Shown here: in pieces, positions 25,910 to 34,770 of the stretch
How positions within the stretch are numbered: position 1 is the stretch's first letter
How the letters are laid out: every line of letters begins with the position of its first letter
NCBI RefSeq assembly: GCF_030347395.1
Contig: NZ_CP128170.1
Location: 1,178,001-1,242,000, forward strand
DNA: 64,000 bases
Source of the DNA: Microbacterium sp. ET2
Lineage (GTDB): Bacteria > Actinomycetota > Actinomycetes > Actinomycetales > Microbacteriaceae
Direction: 5' to 3'
Notes under the pieces: generated by a model
Databases searched by the model: none
What the model saw: the letters and a program-made list of their open reading frames with translations, nothing else
Told to the model about the DNA's origin: nothing
Program-made: the position numbers and the translations under genes

Positions 25910-25979
25910 GCGGCTACTCTGTCGCATCGCCCCCACCCGCGCCATGCGACGACGCAACCCGCACCCGCGTGGAGCGGCA

Positions 25980-25985
25980 TAGGCT
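25980..25985 (+). promoter_or_regulatory. -10 box of the molybdoenzyme gene (leaderless)
   Basis: TAGGCT ends 6 bases before the GTG at 25992. Confidence 0.5.
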
Positions 25986-25991
25986 CGAGAC

Positions 25992-27581
25992 GTGGCGGAT
26001 GCTCGAGGCCGAGGAGCAGAACGCGCGAGGGTCCAGGACGGCTGGCTCGCCGCAGCGGCCGGTGCCGTAGCCGCGGTGTTGGGTGCGGGCCTCGGCGAGT
26101 TGTCCGCGGCGCTCATCGCCCCGGCATCCAGCCCCTTCGCCGCCATCGGCGGCGCGCTCATCGACGTCGCCCCTTCCTGGGCGAAAGACACGGCGATCGC
26201 GTGGTTCGGCACCGCCGACAAGGCCGCCCTCCTCACCGGAATCGCACTCGTGCTTCTCGCGGTCGCGGCGGTCGCGGGCCTCCTCGAGCGTCGCCGCCCC
26301 CCGATCGGGCTGGCGATCGCCGTCGCCCTCGGGGTCGTCGGCGCCGCCGTCGCTCTCACGCGGGCCGACGCCGGCGCGCTGTCATGGCTGCCGTCGTCGA
26401 TCGCCGGCGCGACGATGGCGGTGAGTCTGCGGATGCTGCTGCGCCTCCTTCCCGCGACGGCGGAGCGTTCGGACGATGCGCCCCCGACGACCCCCGACCG
26501 ACCCTCGGAGATCGACCGACGCCGCTTCCTCGTGTGGACCGGCGGCGCCGCCGCCGTCGGTCTCGTCATGGTTCTCGGGGCGACGCTCGTGAGCGGCGGC
26601 AGCCGCGCCGTCGCGGCGATCCGGGCCGCGCTGCGGCTCCCCGACCCGGCCGTGGCCGCGCCCCCCGTTCCGGCCGGTGCCGAGCTGAACATCTCGGGAC
26701 TGGCCGACGTCATCACCCCGAACGACTCGTTCTACCGCATCGACACCGCGTTGGTCGTGCCGCAGATCGACCCCGCCGACTGGTCGCTCCGTATTCACGG
26801 AATGGTCGAGAACGAGGTCGTCCTCACGTGGGACGAGCTGGTCGCCCTCCCTCTGGAGGAGGGGTACGCCACCATGTCGTGCGTGTCCAACGAGGTCGGC
26901 GGCACCCTGATCGGCAACGCGCGGTGGCTCGGCTACCCGATCCGGGAGCTCCTCGCCCGGGCACGCCCGATGGCGGACGCCGACATGGTGCTGTCCCGAT
27001 CGATCGACGGCTTCACCGCGTCGACACCGCTCGAGGCACTCACCGACCCCGACCGCTGGTCGATCCTCGCCGTGGGGATGAACGGGGAACCCCTCCCGCT
27101 CGAGCACGGGTTCCCGGTGCGGATGGTGGTACCGGGGCTGTACGGCTACGTCTCGGCGACGAAGTGGGTCGTCGACCTCGAGGTGACCCGCTTCGACCGG
27201 GCGACCGCGTACTGGACCGACCGTGGATGGTCCGAACGCGGTCCGGTCAAACTGCAGTCGCGCATCGACGTGCCCCGCCCCGGTCAGGGATTGAGCGCGG
27301 GCGACACCGTCATCGCGGGGGTCGCCTGGCAGCCGCATGTCGGCATCTCACGCGTGGAGGTGCAGGTCGACGACGGCCCCTGGGAGGACGCGACCCTCGC
27401 CACAGCGATTTCGGATGACACGTGGGTGCAGTGGAGCCTGCCGTGGCGGGCGACGGCGGGGCGCCACGTGCTGCGCTGCCGCGCCACCAATGCGCTCGGC
27501 GAGACGCAGACCTCCGAGGTCGTCGGCGTCATCCCCGACGGCGCGACGGGCTGGCACGAGTTCCCCGTCGACGTCTTCTGA
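25992..27581 (+). CDS. Membrane-anchored sulfite-oxidase-type molybdopterin oxidoreductase
   Basis: A 529-residue protein. About five hydrophobic segments (residues 15-150 and 185-210) precede an external catalytic domain. That domain shows the molybdenum-pterin fold with the cysteine ligand in YATMSCVSNEVGG, then HGFPVRMVVPGLYGYVSATKWV, and a C-terminal Ig-like Mo-co dimerisation domain (GVAWQPHVGISRVEVQVDDGPW). The basic DRRRFLVWTGGAAA before the last hydrophobic helix resembles the start of an anchor. It likely oxidises or reduces a small oxyanion or sulfoxide; no heme partner is adjacent. TAGGCT lies 6 bases before the GTG start. Confidence 0.85.
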   Translation: MADARGRGAERARVQDGWLAAAAGAVAAVLGAGLGELSAALIAPASSPFAAIGGALIDVAPSWAKDTAIAWFGTADKAALLTGIALVLLAVAAVAGLLERRRPPIGLAIAVALGVVGAAVALTRADAGALSWLPSSIAGATMAVSLRMLLRLLPATAERSDDAPPTTPDRPSEIDRRRFLVWTGGAAAVGLVMVLGATLVSGGSRAVAAIRAALRLPDPAVAAPPVPAGAELNISGLADVITPNDSFYRIDTALVVPQIDPADWSLRIHGMVENEVVLTWDELVALPLEEGYATMSCVSNEVGGTLIGNARWLGYPIRELLARARPMADADMVLSRSIDGFTASTPLEALTDPDRWSILAVGMNGEPLPLEHGFPVRMVVPGLYGYVSATKWVVDLEVTRFDRATAYWTDRGWSERGPVKLQSRIDVPRPGQGLSAGDTVIAGVAWQPHVGISRVEVQVDDGPWEDATLATAISDDTWVQWSLPWRATAGRHVLRCRATNALGETQTSEVVGVIPDGATGWHEFPVDVF

Positions 27582-27664
27582 GCCGCGGGCGCGGGCGGAC
27601 AGGCAGGAGCCCCCTCGCGCAACAGGTGGCGCACCTGGGAACGGCGAGAGCGTGGAGTCGTCTT

Positions 27665-27702
27665 TGTACGCATTGCGGTTTTCTAGACGCATTGCGTACA
27701 CT
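27665..27702 (+). promoter_or_regulatory. Promoter with inverted-repeat operator for the dehydratase operon
   Basis: A promoter is visible as TTGCGG (27674-27679), a 17-base spacer, and TACACT (27697-27702). It is covered by an inverted repeat TGTACGCA (27665-27672) and TGCGTACA (27693-27700). CGCATTGCG is also repeated directly at 27669-27677 and 27688-27696. The two half-sites over the -35 and next to the -10 fit binding by a dimeric repressor, most simply the IclR protein encoded at 30832-31674. Confidence 0.65.
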
Positions 27703-27755
27703 GGCCAGGCGGGCGGTGTCCGGCCGAGGGTCGCCCGAGGGAGACGAGGTCGACG

Positions 27756-29519
27756 ATGCCCGAGCTGAGAAGCAACCTGCCGCCCACCTCCGCGCTCGGG
27801 ATCGCCCGGCGCGCACAGTGGAGGTCGCTCGGCATCGCCGCGTCGGACCTCACCAAGCCCAAAGTGGCGATCGTCAACACGTCGTCCGACCTGGCGGCGT
27901 GTTACGCGCATCTCGATGACATCGTCCCGGTCCTCAAATCCGAACTGCGCGACCACGGACTTCTTCCGTTCGAGATACGCACGGTCGCCCCCTCGGACTT
28001 CGTCACGAGCGCCGGGCGCGCCGGCCGCTACATCCTCCCGAGCCGCGATCTGATCGTCGACGACATCGAAGCGGCAGTCGAGGGCGCGAAACTCGACGCG
28101 ATGATCTGCCTGAGCTCGTGCGACAAGACGACCCCTGCGCATCTGATGGCGGCGGGCCGCCTGAACATCCCGACCGTCATCATCCCCTGCGGGTATCAGC
28201 ATTCCGGGCTCGCTGAAGGCCGCGAGGCCGATGTGGAAGAGGTGTTCCTCCTCGCTGCGCAGGCGGCCGTCACCGGCGCGCCGACCGACCATCTCGCCGA
28301 CCTCGCCGACGATGCGATCCTCGGACCGGGCGTGTGCGCGGGTCTGGCGACGGCGAACTCGATGCACATGGTCGCCGAGGCGCTCGGCATGGCGATGCCG
28401 GGGTCCGCGCCCGTTCGCGCGAACAGTGAACGGATGTGGGCGGGTGTCCGCGCGTCCGCCGCCGCGCTCTCCGACCTGATCGCCCGCGACGTCCGCCCGC
28501 GCGACATCATCACCGCCGGGTCGATCACGAACGCGGTGAGGACCATGCTCTCCGTGGGCGGTTCGATGAACACCATCAAGCATCTGCAGGCGATCGCCGT
28601 CGAATCCGGGCTCGACGTCGACGTGTGGGAGCTGTTCCGCACGCTCGGGCGGCAGACGCCCCTGCTGGCGGCGGTGCGACCCAACGGCCCGTGGCTCGTG
28701 GAGCAGTTCGAAGATGCCGGAGGCGGGGCGACCGTCCTGCGGGAGCTGCTTCCGCTTCTGGCGGCTGACGAGATGACGGTCGCCGGAACGACGGTCGCCG
28801 AGAACGCGCACCGTGCTCCGGCGGCGGACGGCACGGTGATCCGGCCGCTCGCCGATCCGTTCGGGACGGACCCGGCGATCTCGGTCCTGCGGGGATCTCT
28901 CGCGCCCGGCGGGGCCGTTGCCAAGCGACCGGTGCCCGATCCCGGACCGCACCGGTTCCGAGGTCCGGCACGCGTGTTCGGCGATCGCGACGAGGCGATC
29001 GCAGCGATCGCCGACGGTCGCCTCCGCCGGGGCGACGTCGCGGTCATCCGCGGCATCGGTGTCGCCGGCGCGCCCGGAATGGGGCTGACATCCGCATTCA
29101 TCTTCGCCCTGCACGCCCGTGGCCTGGCCGAGCACGTCGCGCTCGTGACGGACGGGCAGTTCAGCGGCCTGGTCAACCAGGGCATCTCCATCGGTGAGGT
29201 CTCGCCCGAGGCGGCCGCCGACGGACCGCTGGGCCGGGTGCAGGAGGACGACATCATCGACATCGACCTCGCAGACGGGCGGGTCGACCTGCTCGTCTCC
29301 GCCGAGGAGCTGGCAGCGAGGGAACCGTACCGGGCTCCGCTGGAGCGCGACACCGGCGGCGGGTTGCTCGATCACTACGAGCAGCTGGTGCAGCCGCTCA
29401 GCTGCGGCGCGGTGCTCTGCGCACGGCCGAACGCCGACCTGTGCGCGCGACGGGATTCCGCCGGCAGCGCGACCCGACCCGAAGCCGGTCTGCAGCCCAC
29501 AACGAAGGAGAGCGCATGA
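27756..29519 (+). CDS. IlvD/Edd-family dehydratase
   Basis: A 587-residue iron-sulfur dehydratase related to dihydroxyacid and sugar-acid dehydratases. Cluster ligands are visible as CLSSCDKTTPAHLMAAGR (about residue 120) and GPGVCAGLATANSMHMVAEALGMAMPGS (about residue 195). The C-terminal VTDGQFSGLVNQGISIGEVSPEAA is also typical. The last 40 residues extend past the family's usual end. It probably dehydrates a hydroxy acid from the substrate of this island. It leads a two-gene operon, overlapping the FAD oxidoreductase by 4 bases. Confidence 0.85.
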   Translation: MPELRSNLPPTSALGIARRAQWRSLGIAASDLTKPKVAIVNTSSDLAACYAHLDDIVPVLKSELRDHGLLPFEIRTVAPSDFVTSAGRAGRYILPSRDLIVDDIEAAVEGAKLDAMICLSSCDKTTPAHLMAAGRLNIPTVIIPCGYQHSGLAEGREADVEEVFLLAAQAAVTGAPTDHLADLADDAILGPGVCAGLATANSMHMVAEALGMAMPGSAPVRANSERMWAGVRASAAALSDLIARDVRPRDIITAGSITNAVRTMLSVGGSMNTIKHLQAIAVESGLDVDVWELFRTLGRQTPLLAAVRPNGPWLVEQFEDAGGGATVLRELLPLLAADEMTVAGTTVAENAHRAPAADGTVIRPLADPFGTDPAISVLRGSLAPGGAVAKRPVPDPGPHRFRGPARVFGDRDEAIAAIADGRLRRGDVAVIRGIGVAGAPGMGLTSAFIFALHARGLAEHVALVTDGQFSGLVNQGISIGEVSPEAAADGPLGRVQEDDIIDIDLADGRVDLLVSAEELAAREPYRAPLERDTGGGLLDHYEQLVQPLSCGAVLCARPNADLCARRDSAGSATRPEAGLQPTTKESA

Positions 29520-30886
29520 ACACCACCAGCATCCGAGTGCCGGCCGCAGATGTGCCGGTCATCGGCGAGTACGACGTCGTGGTGGTCGGGGGCGGGCCCG
29601 CCGGTCTCTTCGCCGCAGCCTCGGCCGGTCGCGCAGGCCGGTCGACGCTGCTGATCGAACGGTACGGCTTCCTCGGCGGCGCGGGAACGATGGGCGGCCT
29701 CAGCACGTTCTGCGGACTGCACGCCCGGGTGCACGGCGAGGACGTACGGGTGATCCGCGGACTTACCGACGAGTTGCTCGAGCGCCTCGAGGCGCTCGAC
29801 GGGCTCAACCCTCCTCACCTGAGCGTCGACAACCGCATCATGGCGCAGGCCTTCGACATCTCGGCGTACAAGATCGCCGCCGATGAGCTGATCGCCGCCT
29901 CCGGCGTCGACCTGCTCTTCCACGCCACGGCCGTGGGGGCGGTGATGGACGGCGACCGGATCGATGCGGTCATCATCGAGTCCAAGTCGGGCCGCCAGGC
30001 GGTCCGCGGGCGCATGTTCGTCGACGGATCGGGTGATGCCGATCTCGCGGTCTGGGCCGGTGCTCCCGTGGAGCGGTCCGAGCATCTGCTCTACCCCTCG
30101 CTGATGTTCCGGATCAACGGCGTCGACCCGATCGCGGCGGGGCCCGCGTGGAAGACGATCCGCCGGGTCATGGAAGAGGCCGAGGAGGCGGGTACGCACC
30201 GGTTCCCGCGCAAGAAGCCGATCGTGAGGCCCCAGCGTCATCCGATCGAGTGGCGCTCCAACCTCACGCAGCTCAGCAACGACGACGGGAGCGCTGTCGA
30301 CGGCACCGACGTGAAGCAGCTGACTCACGGGGAACTGCAGGGACGGCAGCAGGTGAAGCACACCTTCGCCTTCATCCGCGAGCGCACACCAGGGTTCGAA
30401 GAGTCGTACGTCGTCGACATCGCCCCGCAGATCGGAATCCGCGAGACGAGGCGGATCGTCGGCTCCTACAGCCTGACCGAGGAGGACATCCTCGGCTGCG
30501 CGGACTTCGACGACACGATCGGCGTGAACGGGTGGCCGGTCGAGGCGCACGTCGCGGGCGACGTCGAGTTCCGGTTCGCCGACAGCGCGAGCCGAGGCTT
30601 CAATCAGCTCCCCTACCGCATGCTGGTGCCGCAGGGTGTGCCGAATCTCCTCGTCGCCGGCAGGTGCGCCTCGATGACCCAGCGCGGCCAATCCTCCGGC
30701 CGGGTCACGGGTCCGTGCTTCGTCATGGGGCAGGCAGCCGGCACCGCCGCCGATCTTGCGCTCGCGTCGGACGGTGACGTCGCGCACGTGGATGTCGGCC
30801 TCCTGCAGGAGCGCCTCGTCTCCGCCGGTGTCTACCTGGGCACCGAGTTGCCGTCCGCCTCGATGGCGGTTCCGACACCGGCCTGA
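29516..30886 (+). CDS. FAD-dependent oxidoreductase (FAD_oxidored family)
   Basis: A 456-residue flavoprotein. The dinucleotide motif VVVVGGGPAGLFAAASAGRAG (about residue 26) is followed by GFLGGAGTMGGLSTFCG, RMFVDGSGDADLA, an IGIRETRRIVGSYSL segment and the C-terminal LLVAGRCASMTQRGQSSGRVTGPCFVMGQAAGTAA. It would oxidise or reduce an acid intermediate; the substrate is not known. A GGAG site precedes the ATG, which overlaps the dehydratase stop. Its last 55 bases overlap the 3' end of the convergent IclR gene. Confidence 0.83.
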   Translation: MNTTSIRVPAADVPVIGEYDVVVVGGGPAGLFAAASAGRAGRSTLLIERYGFLGGAGTMGGLSTFCGLHARVHGEDVRVIRGLTDELLERLEALDGLNPPHLSVDNRIMAQAFDISAYKIAADELIAASGVDLLFHATAVGAVMDGDRIDAVIIESKSGRQAVRGRMFVDGSGDADLAVWAGAPVERSEHLLYPSLMFRINGVDPIAAGPAWKTIRRVMEEAEEAGTHRFPRKKPIVRPQRHPIEWRSNLTQLSNDDGSAVDGTDVKQLTHGELQGRQQVKHTFAFIRERTPGFEESYVVDIAPQIGIRETRRIVGSYSLTEEDILGCADFDDTIGVNGWPVEAHVAGDVEFRFADSASRGFNQLPYRMLVPQGVPNLLVAGRCASMTQRGQSSGRVTGPCFVMGQAAGTAADLALASDGDVAHVDVGLLQERLVSAGVYLGTELPSASMAVPTPA

Positions 30887-31674
30887 CCGGAACGGAAGAG
30901 GTGGGGGTTCGCGGCGCGGTGACGCGCCGCGATCTCGGCCGCCGCCTCACGCAAGACGGGCACGATCTCCGCGGTGAGGGTCTCGGCATCCGACCTCACC
31001 GTCGTCGAAGACACGGTGAGCGCCGCCACCGCGAGGTCGTCCACGACCACCGGCACGGCCGCAGCGATCATGCCGGGATGGAGTTCCTCGAGCGACAGAT
31101 CGTACCCGCGGCGGCCAACCTCCTCGAGGTGCGCCCGCAGGGCCGCGGCCTCGACGATCGTCCGGGGCGTGAAGCGCTCGCGGGGCTGACCATCGAGGTA
31201 GCGCTCCCGCGACACCGGGTCGAGGCTGGCGAGGAGGACCCGGCCCACCGCCGTGGCGTGGGCCGGCAGCCGCATGCCGATGCGGACCGCGTCCGGCAGC
31301 GGGCGCCTCTCCTCCACGCGCGCGACGTGGATGACGTCGTAGCCGTCGAGCACCCCCAGGCTGCACGTCTCACCCGTCCGGGCCACGACGTCGCTCATGA
31401 CGGGGTGGGCGATCTCCGGCAGCGACGATGACGCGAAGTAGCCGGCGCCCAGTTCCAGGATGCGTGCGGTCAGACTCCACCTGCCGTTCTGCACCCGGAC
31501 GTAACCGAGGTGCTCGAAGGTCAGCAGGATGCGTCGCACCACCGGGCGCGGCAGCCCGACCCGATCGGCCACGCCGCTCACGCTGAGCGCGGCGTCATGG
31601 CCGCCGAAGGCCCTCAGCACCGCGACCGCACGCTCGATGCTCTGGATACGGTCGCGTGATCGTTCTTCGGCCAC
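30832..31674 (-). CDS. IclR-family transcriptional regulator
   Basis: A 280-residue regulator. The N-terminal winged helix reads RIQSIERAVAVLRAFGGHDAALSVSGVADRVGLPRPVVRRILLTFEHLGYV (about residues 9-60). The effector domain has LPAHATAVGRVLLASL and GYDLSLEELHPGMIAAAVPV. Such proteins bind aromatic or small carboxylic acids. A strong hairpin at 31703-31740 separates it from the transporter genes upstream, so it may have its own promoter. It is the best candidate to control the operator at 27665-27702. The C-terminal codons overlap the convergent FAD oxidoreductase gene. Confidence 0.88.
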   Translation of the reverse strand: MAEERSRDRIQSIERAVAVLRAFGGHDAALSVSGVADRVGLPRPVVRRILLTFEHLGYVRVQNGRWSLTARILELGAGYFASSSLPEIAHPVMSDVVARTGETCSLGVLDGYDVIHVARVEERRPLPDAVRIGMRLPAHATAVGRVLLASLDPVSRERYLDGQPRERFTPRTIVEAAALRAHLEEVGRRGYDLSLEELHPGMIAAAVPVVVDDLAVAALTVSSTTVRSDAETLTAEIVPVLREAAAEIAARHRAANPHLFRSGQAGVGTAIEADGNSVPR

Positions 31675-31702
31675 CGTTCTCCCACCCGCGTCGTCTCGCG
31701 CT

Positions 31703-31740
31703 CGCGCGCCCCGCTCTCATCCTAAAGAGCGGGGCGCGCG
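31703..31740 (-). terminator. 15-bp perfect hairpin after the ABC permease gene
   Basis: CGCGCGCCCCGCTCT (31703-31717) pairs fully with 31726-31740 around an 8-base loop. No T-run follows on the minus strand. It lies 12 bases past the permease stop and probably ends most transcripts of the importer operon before the IclR gene. Confidence 0.75.
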
Positions 31741-31751
31741 CAGCTCGAGGA

Positions 31752-32645
31752 TCACGTCTCCGAGCGCAGCCCGTACACCGACTCGTGCCACGGGATGAAG
31801 AAGCGCTTGGCCTCATTCACGATGAGATAGAGCACCAGACCGATCAGCGCCAGCAGCAGAATGAGGGCGAACGTCCTCGCAGCGTCGAGAGAGTTCATCG
31901 CTCTCACCACCATCGCACCGAGTCCCTCGCTCCCTCCCAGGTACTCGCCCACGATGGCTCCGGTCGTGGCCAGCACGATGCCGACCTCCATCCCGGCGAA
32001 GAGGTAGGGCTGCAGGCTCCGCAGTTCGAGCTGCGTGAACGTCTGGGCGCGCGAGGCGTTCAGGCTGCTCATCACCTCGCGCTGGCCCTGCTCGACGGAC
32101 CGAACGCCCAGGAGCACGTTCAGCATGACGGGGAAGAAGGCCAGAAGCGCAGCGAGCACGATCTTGGAGGTCATCCCGAACCCGAACCAGATGACGAACA
32201 GCGGGATGAACGCCACCTTCGGTGCGACTTGCGAGATCACGATGAGGGGGCGGATGCTCAGTTCGAGCCAGGGAAGCTTGCCGAGCACCACGCCGACGAT
32301 GACGCCGAGGATGACCGCCACAGCGAATCCGATGAGGATCTCGCTCACGGTGATGCCGAGCTCCGCCCACGTCGCGGGATCGGTGACGAGAACGACGAAG
32401 GCCTGCCCGACCGCGGCCGGCGGGGGGAAGACGAACGGGTTCACATCACCGAGGGTGACGTAGAGCTGCCAGGCCACGATGATCAGGATCACCAGCGACG
32501 GGGTGACGATCCACGGCAGGATCTTCAGCATCCGACCCTGCGGCTGCCGGCGCTGTACCGCGACGGGCGTCGTCGGCGCATCATCGACCGTCGCGCGGGC
32601 GCCGGGGGCGCTGGTCGGCTCATGTGTCCGGGTGGTCTGGGACAT
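31752..32645 (-). CDS. ABC transporter permease, nitrate/taurine type
   Basis: A 297-residue membrane protein with about 6 hydrophobic segments. The coupling loop is EVMSSLNASRAQTFTQLELRSLQPYLFAGM (about residues 185-214), followed by GAIVGEYLGGSEGLGAMV, the hallmark of the SsuC/TauC/NrtB family. The first 45 residues are polar and cytoplasmic. It starts 1 base after the ATPase stop, as the third gene of the importer set. The likely substrate is an organic acid broken down by the adjacent genes. Confidence 0.87.
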   Translation of the reverse strand: MSQTTRTHEPTSAPGARATVDDAPTTPVAVQRRQPQGRMLKILPWIVTPSLVILIIVAWQLYVTLGDVNPFVFPPPAAVGQAFVVLVTDPATWAELGITVSEILIGFAVAVILGVIVGVVLGKLPWLELSIRPLIVISQVAPKVAFIPLFVIWFGFGMTSKIVLAALLAFFPVMLNVLLGVRSVEQGQREVMSSLNASRAQTFTQLELRSLQPYLFAGMEVGIVLATTGAIVGEYLGGSEGLGAMVVRAMNSLDAARTFALILLLALIGLVLYLIVNEAKRFFIPWHESVYGLRSET

Positions 32646-32646
32646 C

Positions 32647-33477
32647 TCAGTGCTCCTCGTCGAGGTCCTGGCGCAGCGCGCGGACGATGTCGTTGAATTC
32701 GGGGGTGGTCTGCAGATCGATCGTGCGGGGCTTGGGCGTGTCGACGGGGAGGATCTGACGGATCCGACCCGGCCGCGGCGTCATGTGGACCACCCGGTCC
32801 GCGAGGAAGACCGCCTCGGGGATGTCGTGCGTGACGAAGACCACCGTCGAATTCGTCTCCAGCACGATGCGCTGCAACTCGAGATTCATCCGCTCCCGGG
32901 TCAGCGCATCGAGAGCGCCGAACGGCTCGTCCATGAGCAGGAGGTCGGGGCGGGTGCTCAGTGCGCGGGCGATGGCGGCTCGTTGACGCATTCCACCGGA
33001 GAGCTCGCGGGGATAGGACTTCTCGAACCCCGAGAGTCCGACGAGCGCGGCCAGCTCCTGCGCCCGTTCACGTCGCTCACGTTTGCCCACTCCGCGGAGC
33101 TTCAGAGGCAGTGCGATGTTGTCGAGAACCGAGAACCAGGGGAAGAGGTTGCTCTCCTGGAAGACGAATCCGAGCTTCGTGATCGCCGTCGGATCGACGC
33201 GGCTGCCCTTCCACAGCGGCTTGCCGTCGACCTCGATCGTTCCGGCGCTGGGGGCGAGAAGCCCGCCGATCATGCGCAGGAGGGTCGTCTTGCCGCAACC
33301 GGAACGGCCGATGAGCGCGACGAATTCGCCCCGCTGGATATCGAGGTCGATTCCCGATACCGCGTGCGTGACGCCCGACTTGGTGTGGAAGTCGCGACCG
33401 ATGCCCTGGATCTTGAGCCTGGGCCTGTCGACCTCGGTGGTGGGGGGAAGAACGGATGCGACGGTCTCGCTGGCCAT
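32647..33477 (-). CDS. ABC transporter ATP-binding protein, nitrate/taurine type
   Basis: A 276-residue ATPase. Walker A is GRSGCGKTT (about residue 58), the Q-loop VFQESNLFPWFSVLDN, the signature LSGGMRQR, Walker B LLLMDEPFGALD and the switch VTHDIPEA. It has no extra regulatory domain. A 14-bp hairpin in the 80-base gap to the upstream substrate-binding gene may lower expression of this gene and the permease relative to the binding protein. Confidence 0.9.
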   Translation of the reverse strand: MASETVASVLPPTTEVDRPRLKIQGIGRDFHTKSGVTHAVSGIDLDIQRGEFVALIGRSGCGKTTLLRMIGGLLAPSAGTIEVDGKPLWKGSRVDPTAITKLGFVFQESNLFPWFSVLDNIALPLKLRGVGKRERRERAQELAALVGLSGFEKSYPRELSGGMRQRAAIARALSTRPDLLLMDEPFGALDALTRERMNLELQRIVLETNSTVVFVTHDIPEAVFLADRVVHMTPRPGRIRQILPVDTPKPRTIDLQTTPEFNDIVRALRQDLDEEH

Positions 33478-33518
33478 CGTCGGCCTCCTGTGTCGTCGTG
33501 ATGATCGGGGGGGTGCGT

Positions 33519-33551
33519 GGTGACCCCGCCCGGGAAGCGGGCGGGGTCACC
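33519..33551 (-). terminator. 14-bp hairpin between binding-protein and ATPase genes
   Basis: GGTGACCCCGCCCG (33519-33532) pairs fully with 33538-33551 around a GGAAG loop. It begins 6 bases past the stop of the substrate-binding gene. Either partial termination or protection of the upstream message would make binding protein more abundant than ATPase and permease. Confidence 0.7.
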
Positions 33552-33557
33552 ATCGTT

Positions 33558-34655
33558 TCAGTCGCCGGGCACGTAGTCGTTGGTGATCCACTCCTGCGGG
33601 TCCTTGCCGCCCTGCAGGAGTCCGGCATCGACGTAGGTGTCGTACGTGGTCTGCCACGCCTCCAGGTCGTTCTCCAGCAGGCGGACGTCGGCGGCCTCGT
33701 TGACCCACGTCTCGGTGGTGTAGATCTTCAGAGCCTCGACGGCGACCTGGTCGTCCTCCAGCGCCGGGAACGACCAGTCGCCGCTCTCCCGCAGCGTCTG
33801 CAGCACGTTCTCGAAGTCGTTGGGTGCGTCGTCGATGACATCCTGGACTGCTTCGTCGATCGCGGCGAGGAATGCTTCGAGGTCTTCGACGAGTTCGGGA
33901 TCCTCGAGATTGTCGGCGGTGGTGATCCAGGTCTGGATGTCGGGAGCGTCGGTCAGACCCGCGCGATCGACGACCGCATCGTCGTTCTGCTGCGCGATCG
34001 CGAGCGAGGTGTCCAGGCTCACGATGTACCCGTCGAGCTGCCCCTGACGGACCACCTCCATGGTGGCGCCCGTCACCGGCACGGCCTGCCGGGTTACCGA
34101 GTCCAGCGGGACGCCGTCCGCGCCGAGCGCCAGATCGAGCATCTTCTCGCTCGTCCCGCCGAGCGAGCCCATCCCGATCGTGGCGCCTTCCATGTCCGCC
34201 GTGGAGGTGATGGAGTTGTCTTCGGTGGAGGCCACGCGCAGGTTCGACTTGTAGGCCATCGTCCCGATCGAGCGGAGCTCCTGCCCCTGCTCCATGGCGG
34301 GGAAGACATCGACCGTGCTGGCGCGGGTGATCGGGGTCGCCCCACCCAGGAGCGCCTGGATGGCCGCGGCCGTGCCCTGCACCGGCTGCAGCTGAACGTC
34401 GAGCCCGTGCTTTTCGAAGTATCCGCCCGAGTAGGCGAACATCTCCGGCGTGAAGCTGAAGGACTCCAGCGGGAGGAAGGTCACGACGAGCATCTTCGTG
34501 AGTTCGGTCTCCTGCTCGTCGCCATCGGACGCCGCGGGGGCTCCCCCCGTGGAACAGGCCGTCAGCGCCAGCGCGCCTGCAGCCAGGAGCGCGGTGGCGA
34601 CGCGGGCGTTTTTCCGCCTGCGGGACGTGGCCGGGGGACGCACTGCTCTGCTCAT
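33558..34655 (-). CDS. ABC transporter substrate-binding lipoprotein, NMT1/nitrate-taurine type
   Basis: A 365-residue exported protein. The signal peptide (basic RRRKN, hydrophobic core, lipobox LALTAC) gives a lipidated cysteine near residue 33. The mature domain has SFTPEMFAYSGGYFEKHGLDVQLQPVQG and ALLGGATPITRAS, as in NMT1/TauA-type proteins. An AGGAG site lies 8 bases before the ATG. The ligand is unknown; context points to a carboxylic acid. The gap to the preceding DUF126 gene (34656-34770) carries a possible internal promoter. Confidence 0.87.
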   Translation of the reverse strand: MSRAVRPPATSRRRKNARVATALLAAGALALTACSTGGAPAASDGDEQETELTKMLVVTFLPLESFSFTPEMFAYSGGYFEKHGLDVQLQPVQGTAAAIQALLGGATPITRASTVDVFPAMEQGQELRSIGTMAYKSNLRVASTEDNSITSTADMEGATIGMGSLGGTSEKMLDLALGADGVPLDSVTRQAVPVTGATMEVVRQGQLDGYIVSLDTSLAIAQQNDDAVVDRAGLTDAPDIQTWITTADNLEDPELVEDLEAFLAAIDEAVQDVIDDAPNDFENVLQTLRESGDWSFPALEDDQVAVEALKIYTTETWVNEAADVRLLENDLEAWQTTYDTYVDAGLLQGGKDPQEWITNDYVPGD

Positions 34656-34735
34656 TTCTGACTCCTGTGTCGGGATGATCCGCCCACGCCATTGCGGGCG
34701 GCAGTGACGAGTCTGCAGAGCGCTTTCGCGTCGTC

Positions 34736-34764
34736 CAATGACCTTTTCATTGTACGGAACGCCG
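34736..34764 (-). promoter_or_regulatory. Possible operator before the binding-protein gene
   Basis: CAATGA (34736-34741) and TCATTG (34747-34752) form an inverted repeat. Overlapping it, TTGTACGGAACGCCG (34750-34764) matches 11 of 15 bases of the half-site at the dehydratase promoter (27664-27678). This suggests the same regulator acts on both transcripts, but the similarity is modest. Confidence 0.4.
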
Positions 34765-34770
34765 TGTCGA

